The translations under genes and the position numbers were made by a program. The notes under the pieces were generated by a model. That model was not told the origin of the DNA. It did no database searches and saw nothing but the letters and a program-made list of their open reading frames with translations. Positions 55,577-64,000 of a stretch of DNA of 64,000 nucleotides are shown here, piece by piece; position 1 is the first letter of the stretch, and every line of letters begins with the position of its first letter. The stretch covers positions 186,001-250,000 of the forward strand of contig NZ_JAUKFY010000003.1 in the NCBI RefSeq assembly GCF_030489605.1, written 5' to 3'. This stretch comes from Brevibacillus laterosporus (GTDB taxonomy: Bacteria; Bacillota; Bacilli; Brevibacillales; Brevibacillaceae).

Positions 55577-56662
55577 TTACAATACTCCTCCTGCGATCGC
55601 TGATTTTTGATAAGGGGGACGCGGAGGATTCTTACGCATTCCCGTAGCTGGATCAAAGAGATACAGGTGTTCAGGAAGCACGGATACGATAACATCGGCC
55701 CCTGGGGAAAGAAGCTGGTCTGCTTCCTTTTTGACTACGATCTGCTCTGAGTCTGTCTGTACGTAATACAATACATCGGAGCCAAGAATTTCTCGGGAGA
55801 TAATACGTCCTCTACTAGAAAAATCCGAACCAGATGATTGCGGCATATGTTCATGTTGAACCGCTCCTGGCTCTGTCCTTATCATCACTTTTTCCGGGCG
55901 AAAACCTACTATTAATCCTGCATGATCCCTCTGTTGACAAATGTTCATAGAAGGGGAACCGATAAACTGGGCAACAAACAGATTTTCCGGCTCATGGTAA
56001 AGCTTGATCGGAGAGGCCACCTGCTTAATTTCCCCTTCGTTCATGACCACAATCTGATCGCCCATCGTCATTGCTTCTACCTGATCATGCGTCACATATA
56101 TGAATGTTGTTCCTAGCTGTTTATGCAAGCTGGTTAATTCTACACGCATCTGATTCCGCAATTTCGCATCAAGATTAGACAAGGGCTCATCCATGAGAAA
56201 CACCTTTGGCTTTTTCACCATGGCTCTGGCTAAAGCCACGCGCTGGCGCTGACCTCCTGATAACTGGGCCGGCTTACGATATAAATAATCCTGAAGCCCT
56301 ACGATTTCCGCGATTTCCTCGACCAGTCTCTTGCATTCCTTTTTCGAGATACCTCGGTTTCTTAATCCAAAGCCAATATTGTCAAAGACTGTCATCGTGG
56401 GGTACAGCGCATAGTTTTGAAACACCATGGCTAAATCTCGTTTACCGGGTGGTACATCGTTGACCTTTTGCTTACCGATCCAAATTTCGCCTTTGGTCAC
56501 GGTCTCAAGCCCAGCTATCATTCGTAACGTAGTTGATTTTCCACAGCCTGAAGGACCAACAAGAACTGTAAAGGAGCCCTCTGGAATCACCAAATCCATC
56601 CCCTTTACCACCTGTTGCTGCTGATAGGACTTCATTACCTGCTTCAGCACGACTTCTGCCAC
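55577..56662 (-). CDS. ugpC: Glycerol-3-phosphate-type ABC transporter ATP-binding protein (UgpC-like)
   Basis: ATPase of the CUT1 importer. The start at 56662 (GTG) is chosen because AAGGGTG lies 6-7 nt upstream and it falls 1 nt after the preceding stop; an earlier in-frame GTG at 56686 lacks a site. Seen: Walker [10 protein letters not shown], signature [14 protein letters not shown], Walker [13 protein letters not shown], switch His in [13 protein letters not shown], and a C-terminal TOBE-type domain with [10 protein letters not shown]. 361 residues, as in MalK/UgpC (about 356-370). Confidence 0.92.
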   Translation of the reverse strand: MAEVVLKQVMKSYQQQQVVKGMDLVIPEGSFTVLVGPSGCGKSTTLRMIAGLETVTKGEIWIGKQKVNDVPPGKRDLAMVFQNYALYPTMTVFDNIGFGLRNRGISKKECKRLVEEIAEIVGLQDYLYRKPAQLSGGQRQRVALARAMVKKPKVFLMDEPLSNLDAKLRNQMRVELTSLHKQLGTTFIYVTHDQVEAMTMGDQIVVMNEGEIKQVASPIKLYHEPENLFVAQFIGSPSMNICQQRDHAGLIVGFRPEKVMIRTEPGAVQHEHMPQSSGSDFSSRGRIISREILGSDVLYYVQTDSEQIVVKKEADQLLSPGADVIVSVLPEHLYLFDPATGMRKNPPRPPYQKSAIAGGVL

Positions 56663-56663
56663 T

Positions 56664-57380
56664 CTACTCACCCTTTCCTTGTACACTGGCTAACAACAGT
56701 TCATCGACAAGCATTTGGAATGTTTTAAATCGATAATGAGCCTCCTCTTGAATCCGTTGATCTGCTCCGTACCACTCCAACAACACGCTGCGCACACCTG
56801 CCGCACGAGCGGATAACAGATCATACCTGCTGTCACCAATCATGAGTGACTCTTCAGGTACAGTCCCTAAGATTGCCATTGCCTTCTGTATTGGCTCAGG
56901 AGAAGGCTTGCCAAGCACCACATCGTCTAGCGTGATCACTGTGTCCATTAGATGCAGAATCGCCGCCGTCTCCAAGTTTTGTAAAGCAAGCCCACGTTGT
57001 TTGTTGGTGACAACAGCAAGCTGAAATCCCCGTTTTTTGAGTGCTTCTAACCCTTCTCTCACAAATGGAAACAACTGTACCTGTCTGTTGTGGCGTTCCA
57101 TGTACGTAAAATAATCCTTGCAATATGCTGTGCGGTCCCAATGCCTTACTTTGAATTGGTCAGGCAGTTCAAGCCTTTGAGCCTGCTGCTCGTTGATTCT
57201 TGCTTCAACGGTATGTAAAAATTCCTCCAAGGCTTCGCCAAACCGACCTGTTATTTCCCCTCTGGTAAACAAGCCGGGGCAATGCGCTTCTATCGTGCAG
57301 TAAACCGCGTCTATCACACCCTCCCTGCTATCCAGCAAGGTTCCATCTAAATCAAATAGAAGAGTGCTGCAAGTGTTCAT
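56664..57380 (-). CDS. HAD-superfamily phosphatase
   Basis: Predicted phosphatase of the phosphoglycolate/beta-phosphoglucomutase-like branch. Seen: motif [13 protein letters not shown] (7-18), an alpha-helical cap (about 18-100), motif II Thr in [10 protein letters not shown], motif III Lys in [10 protein letters not shown] and motif [18 protein letters not shown]. 238 residues. It overlaps the glpP end by 29 nt and ends 1 nt before ugpC, so it is firmly embedded in the glycerol-phosphate operon. Dephosphorylation of glycerol-3-phosphate or a by-product is an attractive but untested guess. Confidence 0.88.
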   Translation of the reverse strand: MNTCSTLLFDLDGTLLDSREGVIDAVYCTIEAHCPGLFTRGEITGRFGEALEEFLHTVEARINEQQAQRLELPDQFKVRHWDRTAYCKDYFTYMERHNRQVQLFPFVREGLEALKKRGFQLAVVTNKQRGLALQNLETAAILHLMDTVITLDDVVLGKPSPEPIQKAMAILGTVPEESLMIGDSRYDLLSARAAGVRSVLLEWYGADQRIQEEAHYRFKTFQMLVDELLLASVQGKGE

Positions 57381-57957
57381 TCCCCATATTCTCCTTCCAC
57401 AACTGATGTTTTCCTACAGATACAGCAATAGCGCCATGCGAAAGAGCAGTCACCATTTGCTCCCGCCTCTTGATCAGCCCACCTGCAATAATTGGCTGTT
57501 GAAGCGAATTTCGGTACTCAATGATATACTCCGGCAGCAGGGCAGGCATGATCTCCACCGCATCCGGTTGAGTTTCCTGAATAGATTGAATACCAGACTT
57601 AAGCGAATCGCTGTCAACTAAGAACAAACGTTGGATCGTAAGCAGACCATGCTTTTTAGCTAATTTAATCAGCGTATTACGCGTTGCCACAATGCCTGTT
57701 GGCTTCACATTCTCACCTACATAGGCCATGCCTTCCCGGTCATAGCTAATGCCGCCAATGCGCTCTAGGTGAAGAAAAACGGGAATCTGCTGCGATTTAA
57801 ACAGATCAACATATCGTTTCATTGTGTTCAGATTTCCGATTGACAGCACTACAGCACTGATGGGAGCCTCTAATGCACGTTCCAGCGATTTTGGCTGCTT
57901 AATGGATGCAATGATCTTATATCTTTCTAATCTGGCGTAAAACTCCGCTTGATTCAT
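57352..57957 (-). CDS. glpP: Glycerol-3-phosphate-responsive antiterminator GlpP
   Basis: RNA-binding regulator that, with glycerol-3-phosphate, prevents termination in glp leaders. The start at 57957 (ATG, AGGAGG 12 nt upstream) is chosen because a frame open from 58017 would start inside the leader terminator. Seen: LERALEAPISAVVLSIGNL (about 25-43), VFLHLERIGGISYDREGMAYV, the TIM-barrel phosphate-binding region DAVEIMPALLPEYI and IIAGGLIKRREQMVTALSHGAIAVS (about 155-180). 201 residues, close to B. subtilis GlpP (192). It heads the ugp operon and probably controls its own leader. Confidence 0.92.
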   Translation of the reverse strand: MNQAEFYARLERYKIIASIKQPKSLERALEAPISAVVLSIGNLNTMKRYVDLFKSQQIPVFLHLERIGGISYDREGMAYVGENVKPTGIVATRNTLIKLAKKHGLLTIQRLFLVDSDSLKSGIQSIQETQPDAVEIMPALLPEYIIEYRNSLQQPIIAGGLIKRREQMVTALSHGAIAVSVGKHQLWKENMGNEHLQHSSI

Positions 57958-57978
57958 GCCTGCTATTCGCCTCCTGTT

Positions 57979-58056
57979 CAAAAAACAAAAAACCTCAAAT
58001 AGAACCTGCCAATCCACTTTCTTTTAAAAAAGTTTTTGGTAATTTCTATTGAGGTT
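57979..58056 (-). terminator. Leader terminator upstream of glpP (probable GlpP target)
   Basis: On the minus strand AAACCTCAATAGAA (58056-58043) pairs with TTCTATTTGAGGTTT (58003-57989; one bulged base), then TTTTGTTTTTTG, about 20 nt before the glpP ribosome site. A terminator directly before a GlpP-headed operon fits autoregulated antitermination as known for the B. subtilis glpD and glpT leaders. Confidence 0.78.
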
Positions 58057-58515
58057 TCTCCCTAGCTCCAACCTTTTCATTATCTACTTGTTAGTTGTAT
58101 CGTACCTTTTGTTTTTTAATATGCTGTGTAGGTCCCGTTAAGTTTAGAACAGCATTTTGTTAAGAAAATGAATTTTATCACCATTGATTACCATATTTAC
58201 CATGAAAATATGCATTAAAATGATAATTTTTTTATGAAAATAAAGTTTAAATCTCACGTAAAAACGCTCGAAAAACCACCTATTTTTACACGATTAAACT
58301 CAATAAAATCCCTTAAGTATCAAGTTTTTAAAATTTCACAGAAATATCATAAATTTTCAACGAATATTTAACATGATTATGTACCTTCGAAATAATCCTT
58401 CATTTTATTCCCGATTTATCCGATTAATTAATAGAACAGAAATAAAATTCCGCCTCTATTTCCTTTTATTTGGAAAAAGTTGATAGGGGTTACTTGCATG
58501 TGGGAGGGAACGCCT
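58057..58515. other. AT-rich divergent promoter region between glpP and a chemoreceptor gene
   Basis: About 460 nt holding the promoters of two divergent transcripts. I could not choose a convincing SigA promoter for glpP. For the chemoreceptor, CCGATTT/CCGATTA elements (58411-58426) recall the SigD -10 (CCGATAT), with a TAAT 14 nt upstream of the first as a poor -35. No ORF or strong hairpin. Confidence 0.35.
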
Positions 58516-60570
58516 TTGTTTCATACAATAAAAGCCAAGCTAATCATTGCATTTGTCTTATGTATCACGATCCCGATTGCCCTTATTAGTAGCGTTGTTT
58601 ACTTGGATATGAAAAGACAGATTCATCAGGACTTCTTGAATGCTAATACCAAGGAAGTAGCCCAAGTGGATAATGGCGTATCTATTTATTTTAATTCCAT
58701 TCGTGAAAACGTACTCATGCTTGCAAACTCTGCGCTGTTGAAAAGAACAGATGCATCAATCAAGTCATATAAGAACGAATCTGGGACAGTTAAAATAGAT
58801 GCTATGGCAAATGGCGGTTTAGAAGCAGATCTGGCCCAAGAATTTAAACGCTATATTCAAGCCCATCCCAACACTTCATCCCTATTTGTAGGCACTGAGT
58901 TTAGCGGTTATACACAGTATCCTGCCAAAAATATGAGCTCACATTATGACCCGCGTGACCGTCCTTGGTATACATCTGCTATGAAAGAACCAGGCAAGGC
59001 CGTAATCACTGCTCCTTATATCTTGACAGGCACAGATACTATTGCAGTCAGTATCGTTACACAGCTTCGCGATATGACTGGAAAAGCAGTAGGGGTTTTT
59101 GGTATTGATACGAACCTGCTGAATTTAACCGAAGTCTTGAAAGAAATGAAAATTGGAGAAACCGGTTATGTTATGATGATTTCCGCTGAGGGTACTGTGC
59201 TTGCCAACCCTCAATATCCGGATATGATCTCCAAAAACGTCAAAGATTTGGATAATAAAACATTAGCCCAACTAAGTGAAATGTCGTCAGGTCAACTGGA
59301 AGTCATTATGGAAGGTCAAAATTATTTAACGAACGTCTATACCTCGCCAAAAACAGGTTGGAAATACATCTCATTTATTGAACAACGCGAGCTTAATAGC
59401 AGCATTGATCATATTTTCTTCCTTATTTTGATCATGAGCGTCATTTTGGGCGTTATTGCTTTGATTGCATCTATTATTCTAGCTGGTAAATTCTCTAAGC
59501 CAATCACTACCTTAATTGGTCACATGCAAGAGATTGGAGAAGGTGATTTAACCAAAGAAGTACAGCCTCATTTACTTCAACGTAAGGACGAGTTAGGTAC
59601 TCTGGCTAATTCTCTGCAATCTATGCAATTATCAATTAAGTATCTGATTTCAGAGATTGTATCCGCATCCAAAAAGCTGGTAGCCTCCTCAGAGCAGGTA
59701 TCCGCTCATGTGGAGAGTAATATAATTGCTATTGATAAGATAGCTGAAAACGTAAAAGAAGTAGCAAGTGGGGCAGATAATCAGCTCATGCGTACAGAGG
59801 AAAGTGCTAAGGGCATGGAGGAAATGGCACTGGGTATTCAGCGAATTGCGGAATCTACCTCCTCCATTGCAGAGTTTTCGCTTGATACAACACAAGAAGC
59901 TGAGAATGGTAACCAGACTGTACAACACGCTGTTCAGCAAATGAGCAACATTGGTGTATCTGTCGAGCATTCTCTCTCTGTTGTAAAGGTCCTACAGGAT
60001 CGTTCTAACGAGATTGTAAAAATTGTAGATATGATTACCGACATCTCCTCCCAAACCAACCTTCTTGCTCTAAATGCAAGCATAGAGGCTGCCCGTGCGG
60101 GAGAACATGGCAGAGGTTTTGCTGTTGTTGCGGATGAAGTAAGAAAGCTTGCCGAACAATCTTCGGAATCTGCTGGTAAAATCGCCAGCTTAATCAATGA
60201 AGTACACGGAGAGACCAACCGTGCCATGGACTCTATGAATGATGTAAACCATAGCGTCTCGAACGGTGTTCAATTGGTACAGGATTCCGGTGAAGCATTC
60301 CAACGCATCCTTCAACAAATCAAAAATATAACAGAGCAAATCCATGATAACTCTGCAATTTCAGAGGAAATGTCTGCTGCCAGTGAAGAGATTGCATCTT
60401 CTGTAGATGAGACAGCACATATCGCTAAGCTTTCGGCTGAATACATGCAAAACGTGTCTGCATCCTCTGAGTCCCAGGTAACTGCAATGCTGGCTCTTCA
60501 AGGATCATCTGAGGAACTGCGTCAAATATCTCAGGAATTAACGAGCTTAATTGACCGTTTCCGGGTATAA
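58516..60570 (+). CDS. Methyl-accepting chemotaxis protein with Cache sensor
   Basis: Chemoreceptor. TTG at 58516 is preferred (GGGAGGG 7 nt upstream); ATG at 58498 with AGGGG upstream is an alternative. Seen: membrane segment near 8-30, a dCache-type extracellular domain of about 250 residues with the ligand-loop signature [14 protein letters not shown] and [29 protein letters not shown], a second membrane segment near 297-322, HAMP with [10 protein letters not shown], and the signalling tip [20 protein letters not shown] plus [18 protein letters not shown]. Ligands of this class are often amino acids or organic acids. Downstream lies a secreted phosphatase gene on the same strand. Confidence 0.93.
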   Translation: MFHTIKAKLIIAFVLCITIPIALISSVVYLDMKRQIHQDFLNANTKEVAQVDNGVSIYFNSIRENVLMLANSALLKRTDASIKSYKNESGTVKIDAMANGGLEADLAQEFKRYIQAHPNTSSLFVGTEFSGYTQYPAKNMSSHYDPRDRPWYTSAMKEPGKAVITAPYILTGTDTIAVSIVTQLRDMTGKAVGVFGIDTNLLNLTEVLKEMKIGETGYVMMISAEGTVLANPQYPDMISKNVKDLDNKTLAQLSEMSSGQLEVIMEGQNYLTNVYTSPKTGWKYISFIEQRELNSSIDHIFFLILIMSVILGVIALIASIILAGKFSKPITTLIGHMQEIGEGDLTKEVQPHLLQRKDELGTLANSLQSMQLSIKYLISEIVSASKKLVASSEQVSAHVESNIIAIDKIAENVKEVASGADNQLMRTEESAKGMEEMALGIQRIAESTSSIAEFSLDTTQEAENGNQTVQHAVQQMSNIGVSVEHSLSVVKVLQDRSNEIVKIVDMITDISSQTNLLALNASIEAARAGEHGRGFAVVADEVRKLAEQSSESAGKIASLINEVHGETNRAMDSMNDVNHSVSNGVQLVQDSGEAFQRILQQIKNITEQIHDNSAISEEMSAASEEIASSVDETAHIAKLSAEYMQNVSASSESQVTAMLALQGSSEELRQISQELTSLIDRFRV

Positions 60571-60680
60571 CAGCATATTCATACTCTCTATTAGCAAGAC
60601 TTCCATCGCAAATAGTCGGGAGTATCCATGATATTCCCGATTGTTTATAAGAAAACTCACATCATAAAGGAGAGACAATC

Positions 60681-61991
60681 ATGAAAAAAACAAACGTATT
60701 GCTAAGTGTTGGACTATCTCTATCACTTATGCTAGGTGCAGCACCAGCATTCGCAGCTCCACTATCAACAGCTTCTGCTACACAAATTGCTCAACAGCAA
60801 TTACAACTGCTTGATAAAGGTAAATGGGCTGAAAAAACTCACGCTGCTGTTCAAAAAATGATCGACCAATATGGCGTGAAAAGTCCTAATTACAAAGCAG
60901 ATAAAAAACCTTATGCTGTTTTTGACTGGGATAACACTAGCATCATGCACGATACACAAGAAGCGCTTCTTATTTATCAAATCAATCACTTGATCTTCAA
61001 ATTAACACCAGAAGAATTTGCAAAAGTATTGGTTATGAACGTTCCAAAAGGTCCTTTTGCTGACAAATACAAAACAGTAGACGGCAAAGCGATCACAATG
61101 GAAAACGTTTCTGCTGACATCATTTCTGACTACAAATTCTTGTATGAAAACTATAAAGGTTTCAAAGGCAAAAAATCCCTGGAAGAAGTTACTAAGACTG
61201 ACCAATTCATCGACTTCCGCACAAAAATGTACTTCTTGTACGATGCGATCAACGGTTCTCATGGCAGCGATGTAGGTTATCCTTGGGTTCTTTACTTCTT
61301 GACTAACATGAGCGTTGATGAAGTTCATGAGTTGGCTGAACGCTCCAATGACTACGGTCTTGGTGACTCTATCCGCAAAATCAACTATACAAGCCCTAAA
61401 ACACTTAGCGGTAAAGCTGGCGTAATCAGCGTTACATATACATCTGGTCTTCGTCTATCTCCAGAGGTTGCTACCATGATGAATACTTTCCGTTCCAATG
61501 GAATTGATGTTTATGTAGTATCTGCTTCTATGAAAGAAGTAGTAGAAGTATTTGCATCAAATCCTAAGTATGGCTATAACATTCCAAAAGAAAACGTAAT
61601 CGGTATGGAATTGGAAAAAGACGCAAAAGGCGTTATGCAACCTGTATACAAAAAGAACTGGTACAAAACCGTTTATGGCGGAAAAACAGAAGTAATTAAA
61701 GCAGAAATTGCTAAAAAACACGGTGGAAACGGTCCTCTATTCATTGGCGGCGACAGCAACGGTGACTACGAAATGATGACTCAATTCCCTGATACAAAAT
61801 TAGTTCTAATTCTTAATCTTCTAAAAGAAGGAAATATTGGTAAAGTTACCAAACAAGCTGTAGATGAAATGAACAAACCAAACCCTAAATACGTACTACA
61901 AGGTCGCGATGAAAACACAGGCATGTGGATCCCTACTGAATCAACAATTCTAGTAGGCAAAACAAAAGCTGAGCTGCTTCCAAACAAGTAA
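60681..61991 (+). CDS. Secreted HAD-superfamily phosphatase
   Basis: Predicted extracellular phosphomonoesterase. Seen: a signal peptide (MKKTNVLLSVGLSLSLMLGA then AFA-A cleavage near residue 25), no lipobox, motif I VFDWDNTS (Asp82, Asp84; DxDNT variant), motif II serine in VYVVSASMKEVVEV, Lys in the KNWYK/GGKTEVIK region and motif IV FIGGDSNGDYEMM (about 354-366). A large cap of about 150 residues lies between motifs I and II. The DxDNT form and secretion recall phosphorylcholine phosphatase of Pseudomonas, but substrate is unproven. 436 residues. ATG behind AAAGGAGAG; terminator follows. Confidence 0.8.
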   Translation: MKKTNVLLSVGLSLSLMLGAAPAFAAPLSTASATQIAQQQLQLLDKGKWAEKTHAAVQKMIDQYGVKSPNYKADKKPYAVFDWDNTSIMHDTQEALLIYQINHLIFKLTPEEFAKVLVMNVPKGPFADKYKTVDGKAITMENVSADIISDYKFLYENYKGFKGKKSLEEVTKTDQFIDFRTKMYFLYDAINGSHGSDVGYPWVLYFLTNMSVDEVHELAERSNDYGLGDSIRKINYTSPKTLSGKAGVISVTYTSGLRLSPEVATMMNTFRSNGIDVYVVSASMKEVVEVFASNPKYGYNIPKENVIGMELEKDAKGVMQPVYKKNWYKTVYGGKTEVIKAEIAKKHGGNGPLFIGGDSNGDYEMMTQFPDTKLVLILNLLKEGNIGKVTKQAVDEMNKPNPKYVLQGRDENTGMWIPTESTILVGKTKAELLPNK

Positions 61992-62043
61992 GCAAACATG
62001 ATTACTGTGAGTTATGATTCATTATACTCATAAATGATTTGTA

Positions 62044-62080
62044 AAAGACCGTTCCCGCAGACTGGGGAACGGTCTTTCAT
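62044..62080. terminator. Intrinsic terminator of the secreted phosphatase gene
   Basis: AAAGACCGTTCCC (62044-62056) and GGGAACGGTCTTT (62065-62077) form a perfect 13-bp stem; it also faces the convergent YhgE/Pip gene. Confidence 0.88.
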
Positions 62081-62121
62081 TTGGTCGAGAAACATACTGA
62101 ATGGATCTTGGCTAGGTTGTA

Positions 62122-64000
62122 CTAATGAATCAGTTGACTTTCCTTAGCTTTTTTAACCAATTTAGCTGATGATCGGTTTATGAATTTCTTTAGAGCCAAT
62201 CCGATGATCAAAGCAATTCCAGCATAGACAGTCATCATTATGATATCTCTGTTGATAATATCCCATAGAATGCCGCCAACCGCTTCCCGCATCATGCTAA
62301 TAGCATACGTAAAGGGTAAAAATGGATAGATCGCTTGAAAAAATGGAGGTGTAACCTGAATTGGGAATGTCCCTCCAGAGCCGGCCAGCTGGAGTACCAG
62401 AAGCACAATTGCCATCGCCTTCCCTACATTTCCAAAAACAGAGACAAGCGTATAAACAATCAGCATGAACACCGCACTAATGATTAAACCAAATAAAACA
62501 AACCACATTTTATCGGCTACATAGGCTCCTAATATATAGATATCCCCCAGCGTTACCATAACAGACTGGAGCATAGCTAATATGCCAAAGGTCAGATATC
62601 TGCCAAAATAGACCTCATAGCTTCTAAAGACATGCTTTTCATCATGAACCTCTACGCTTAATAAAGAAACAAGAAGCAAGGCGCCTACCCACAGGGATAA
62701 TGTAGTGAAAAACGGCGACATTGCTGAACCGTAATTCGGAATCGGGAACATTCGATTTTCTTTTAAAATAACAGGCTCTGCGAAAAATTGGCTTTCCTTC
62801 TCTGCATTTCTCTTCAGCAGATCAATTACTTCTTCTAAGTTGCCCTCTTTTTCTAATGCTCGTATTCGCTTGGCGACATCTTTAATTTTTGCTTCTACCT
62901 CAGGAAGGTTTTTTTGAAGCAGCAATAAATCCTTACTTCCCAAAGAAAGTCCTTTTGCGGCATCCTGCAAAATCTGTTGCACGTCGGGTATGCTGGTAAT
63001 TGCATCCTTGATCACCGCTCTTGCTTGATTGGCATCCTGTTTCGCTTTTCCGATGCCTTCCATGATAAGCGGTTCAATCTGCGTATCAAATCGATTAAGA
63101 AGATCATCAATTGCCTGAGAGGTATTTCTTGAGAGCTGCATAAACTGATCCACTAGCTGTTGAGCCGGCCTTTCACCTCGATCAATCGCATCTGCTATGG
63201 AGGTGACAATCATCTGCTGCTTTTCAAAAGTTGATTTTATATCTTTAAGCTTATCCGTAACAAAATGCAGCCGTTTCCCAGTCAGATTGGACAGAGGCTC
63301 AAACACCCCTATTAAACGATTGGTAACGCGAATTGCTCTGTCCAAGCGTTCAGCAGTACGATCCAGCTCTACTTTGGCCAAACTTGGCACAAAGCTTACA
63401 TCTTGCAGTATGCCTAGCAGCTTTTCACTTAGCACAGCGGTTTGTTGAATCAAAAGTAAGTTCTCTTTGATGGTAGGTGTCAGCGTTCCGATAGCATCTG
63501 CACTGTGATCCAAGAACTCGCCTACGCGAACAGAAAGCTTTTCGGCATCTTGCGCAAGCTGAGTCACTGCCGGCAGATTATTTTGTGCCTTCTTTACGAT
63601 ATCATCCGCTTTTTTCAAATCGACACTTGCTGTAGAAATCACTTTATGCACTTCCGGGAAAGAGGCTTCCACTTTATATACAAGATCAATTAGTCGTCTA
63701 ATCGTTGGTAGCTCACTCTCTAACTGAATGCCAATTTCATTAAATATCCGGAAAATGGTGCCGTTGGCTGTCTTGATAAAATTGCGATTGACCTCCTCCG
63801 TTACACCGCTTGCGCCTTTGGCCGTTATTTTAGGTGAGATAGCGTTGATTTTTTCATTTACGTTATAGATAATTTCCGCCTTTTGCGGATTTTTGGACAG
63901 CACTGTTGCGATTCGTTCTGAGAAATTAGCAGGTATGGTGATACTTGCGTAATAATCACCATGCTCTACTCCTCTTAGGGCATTATCCGCATCGGTGAAT
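62122..64000 (-). CDS. YhgE/Pip family membrane protein, C-terminal part
   Basis: Large membrane protein of the YhgE/phage-infection-protein family, related to ABC-2 type membrane domains; function poorly defined. The frame is open to the window edge, so the N-terminus lies beyond it (B. subtilis YhgE is about 775 residues; about 625 are visible). Seen: the end of the N-terminal extracellular domain with GVEHGDYYASITIPANFSER, a long helical, coiled-coil-prone region (about 200-400 residues of Leu/Lys/Asp heptad-like sequence), and six C-terminal membrane segments with PIQVTPPFFQAIYPFLPFTY near the end. Confidence 0.9.
   Translation of the reverse strand, partial: FTDADNALRGVEHGDYYASITIPANFSERIATVLSKNPQKAEIIYNVNEKINAISPKITAKGASGVTEEVNRNFIKTANGTIFRIFNEIGIQLESELPTIRRLIDLVYKVEASFPEVHKVISTASVDLKKADDIVKKAQNNLPAVTQLAQDAEKLSVRVGEFLDHSADAIGTLTPTIKENLLLIQQTAVLSEKLLGILQDVSFVPSLAKVELDRTAERLDRAIRVTNRLIGVFEPLSNLTGKRLHFVTDKLKDIKSTFEKQQMIVTSIADAIDRGERPAQQLVDQFMQLSRNTSQAIDDLLNRFDTQIEPLIMEGIGKAKQDANQARAVIKDAITSIPDVQQILQDAAKGLSLGSKDLLLLQKNLPEVEAKIKDVAKRIRALEKEGNLEEVIDLLKRNAEKESQFFAEPVILKENRMFPIPNYGSAMSPFFTTLSLWVGALLLVSLLSVEVHDEKHVFRSYEVYFGRYLTFGILAMLQSVMVTLGDIYILGAYVADKMWFVLFGLIISAVFMLIVYTLVSVFGNVGKAMAIVLLVLQLAGSGGTFPIQVTPPFFQAIYPFLPFTYAISMMREAVGGILWDIINRDIIMMTVYAGIALIIGLALKKFINRSSAKLVKKAKESQLIH

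Noticed and set aside
57958-58017. N-terminal extension of the GlpP frame
   Set aside because: It would start inside the leader terminator; the AGGAGG site supports the ATG at 57957.

Overview
The window looks like the chromosome of a spore-forming, low-GC Gram-positive of the order Bacillales, most probably Brevibacillus and plausibly B. laterosporus. The evidence is strong AGGAGG ribosome sites with frequent TTG/GTG starts, Fur, PerR and Fnr operators close to the Bacillus consensus, a BclB-type collagen-like exosporium protein, a YclM-type aspartokinase and a BmrC/BmrD-type ABC pair. The species is inferred. I see no rRNA, tRNA, prophage, intact insertion sequence or CRISPR array.

Layout. 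1-8.7 kb: the 3' end of an Fpg-type DNA glycosylase; a divergent Fur-controlled Fe(III)-siderophore importer (binding lipoprotein on the minus strand, two permeases and an ATPase on the plus strand); then a potABCD polyamine importer behind a possibly structured leader. 8.7-18.6 kb: a methyltransferase whose ribosome site lies inside a hairpin, a 93-residue unknown, aspartokinase, cardiolipin synthase, a chemoreceptor, a PerR-boxed catalase, a fatty-acid-hydroxylase-like protein and a DUF2804 protein. 18.6-26.6 kb: a heterodimeric multidrug ABC exporter preceded by a promoter, a 32-codon leader ORF and an intrinsic terminator (attenuation, as for bmrBCD); an aldehyde dehydrogenase; a PqqD-like protein with an OPT transporter. 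26.8-30.6 kb: a molybdenum-cofactor/formate-dehydrogenase maturation cluster (moaA, moeA, fdhD, DUF2294). 30.7-37.2 kb: uracil-DNA glycosylase, a GltP-type symporter, a spore-surface island (collagen-like protein with a SigK-like promoter, a small ORF, and a DUF11/Ig protein with a His/Ser tail) and an acetate transporter. 37.2-44.2 kb: an unexplained hairpin-rich gap, an ABC-2 exporter, glutaminyl-tRNA synthetase, a TatD nuclease, an AGCS amino-acid symporter and a decayed nucleoside hydrolase. 44.4-48.1 kb: an FMN-binding lipoprotein and a flavocytochrome-c-like reductase lipoprotein, divergent from an NADH oxidase, with two perfect TGTGA-N6-TCACA boxes between them. 48.2-51.4 kb: aminopeptidase, flavin reductase and an APC permease. 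51.7-58.0 kb: a glpP-HAD-ugpCAEB-glpQ-like operon for glycerophosphodiester and glycerol-3-phosphate use, with a terminator in its leader. 58.5-64 kb: a Cache chemoreceptor, a secreted HAD phosphatase and the C-terminal part of a YhgE/Pip protein running off the window.

Themes. Much of the window is nutrient import and stress response. The least ordinary parts are cis-acting RNA and operator signals: the bmrCD-type attenuator, the glpP leader terminator, the RBS-sequestering hairpin, two unassigned structured RNAs (4661-4734 and 30095-30192) and the paired Fnr boxes. The spore-surface island and the two-lipoprotein extracellular flavoenzyme also stand out.
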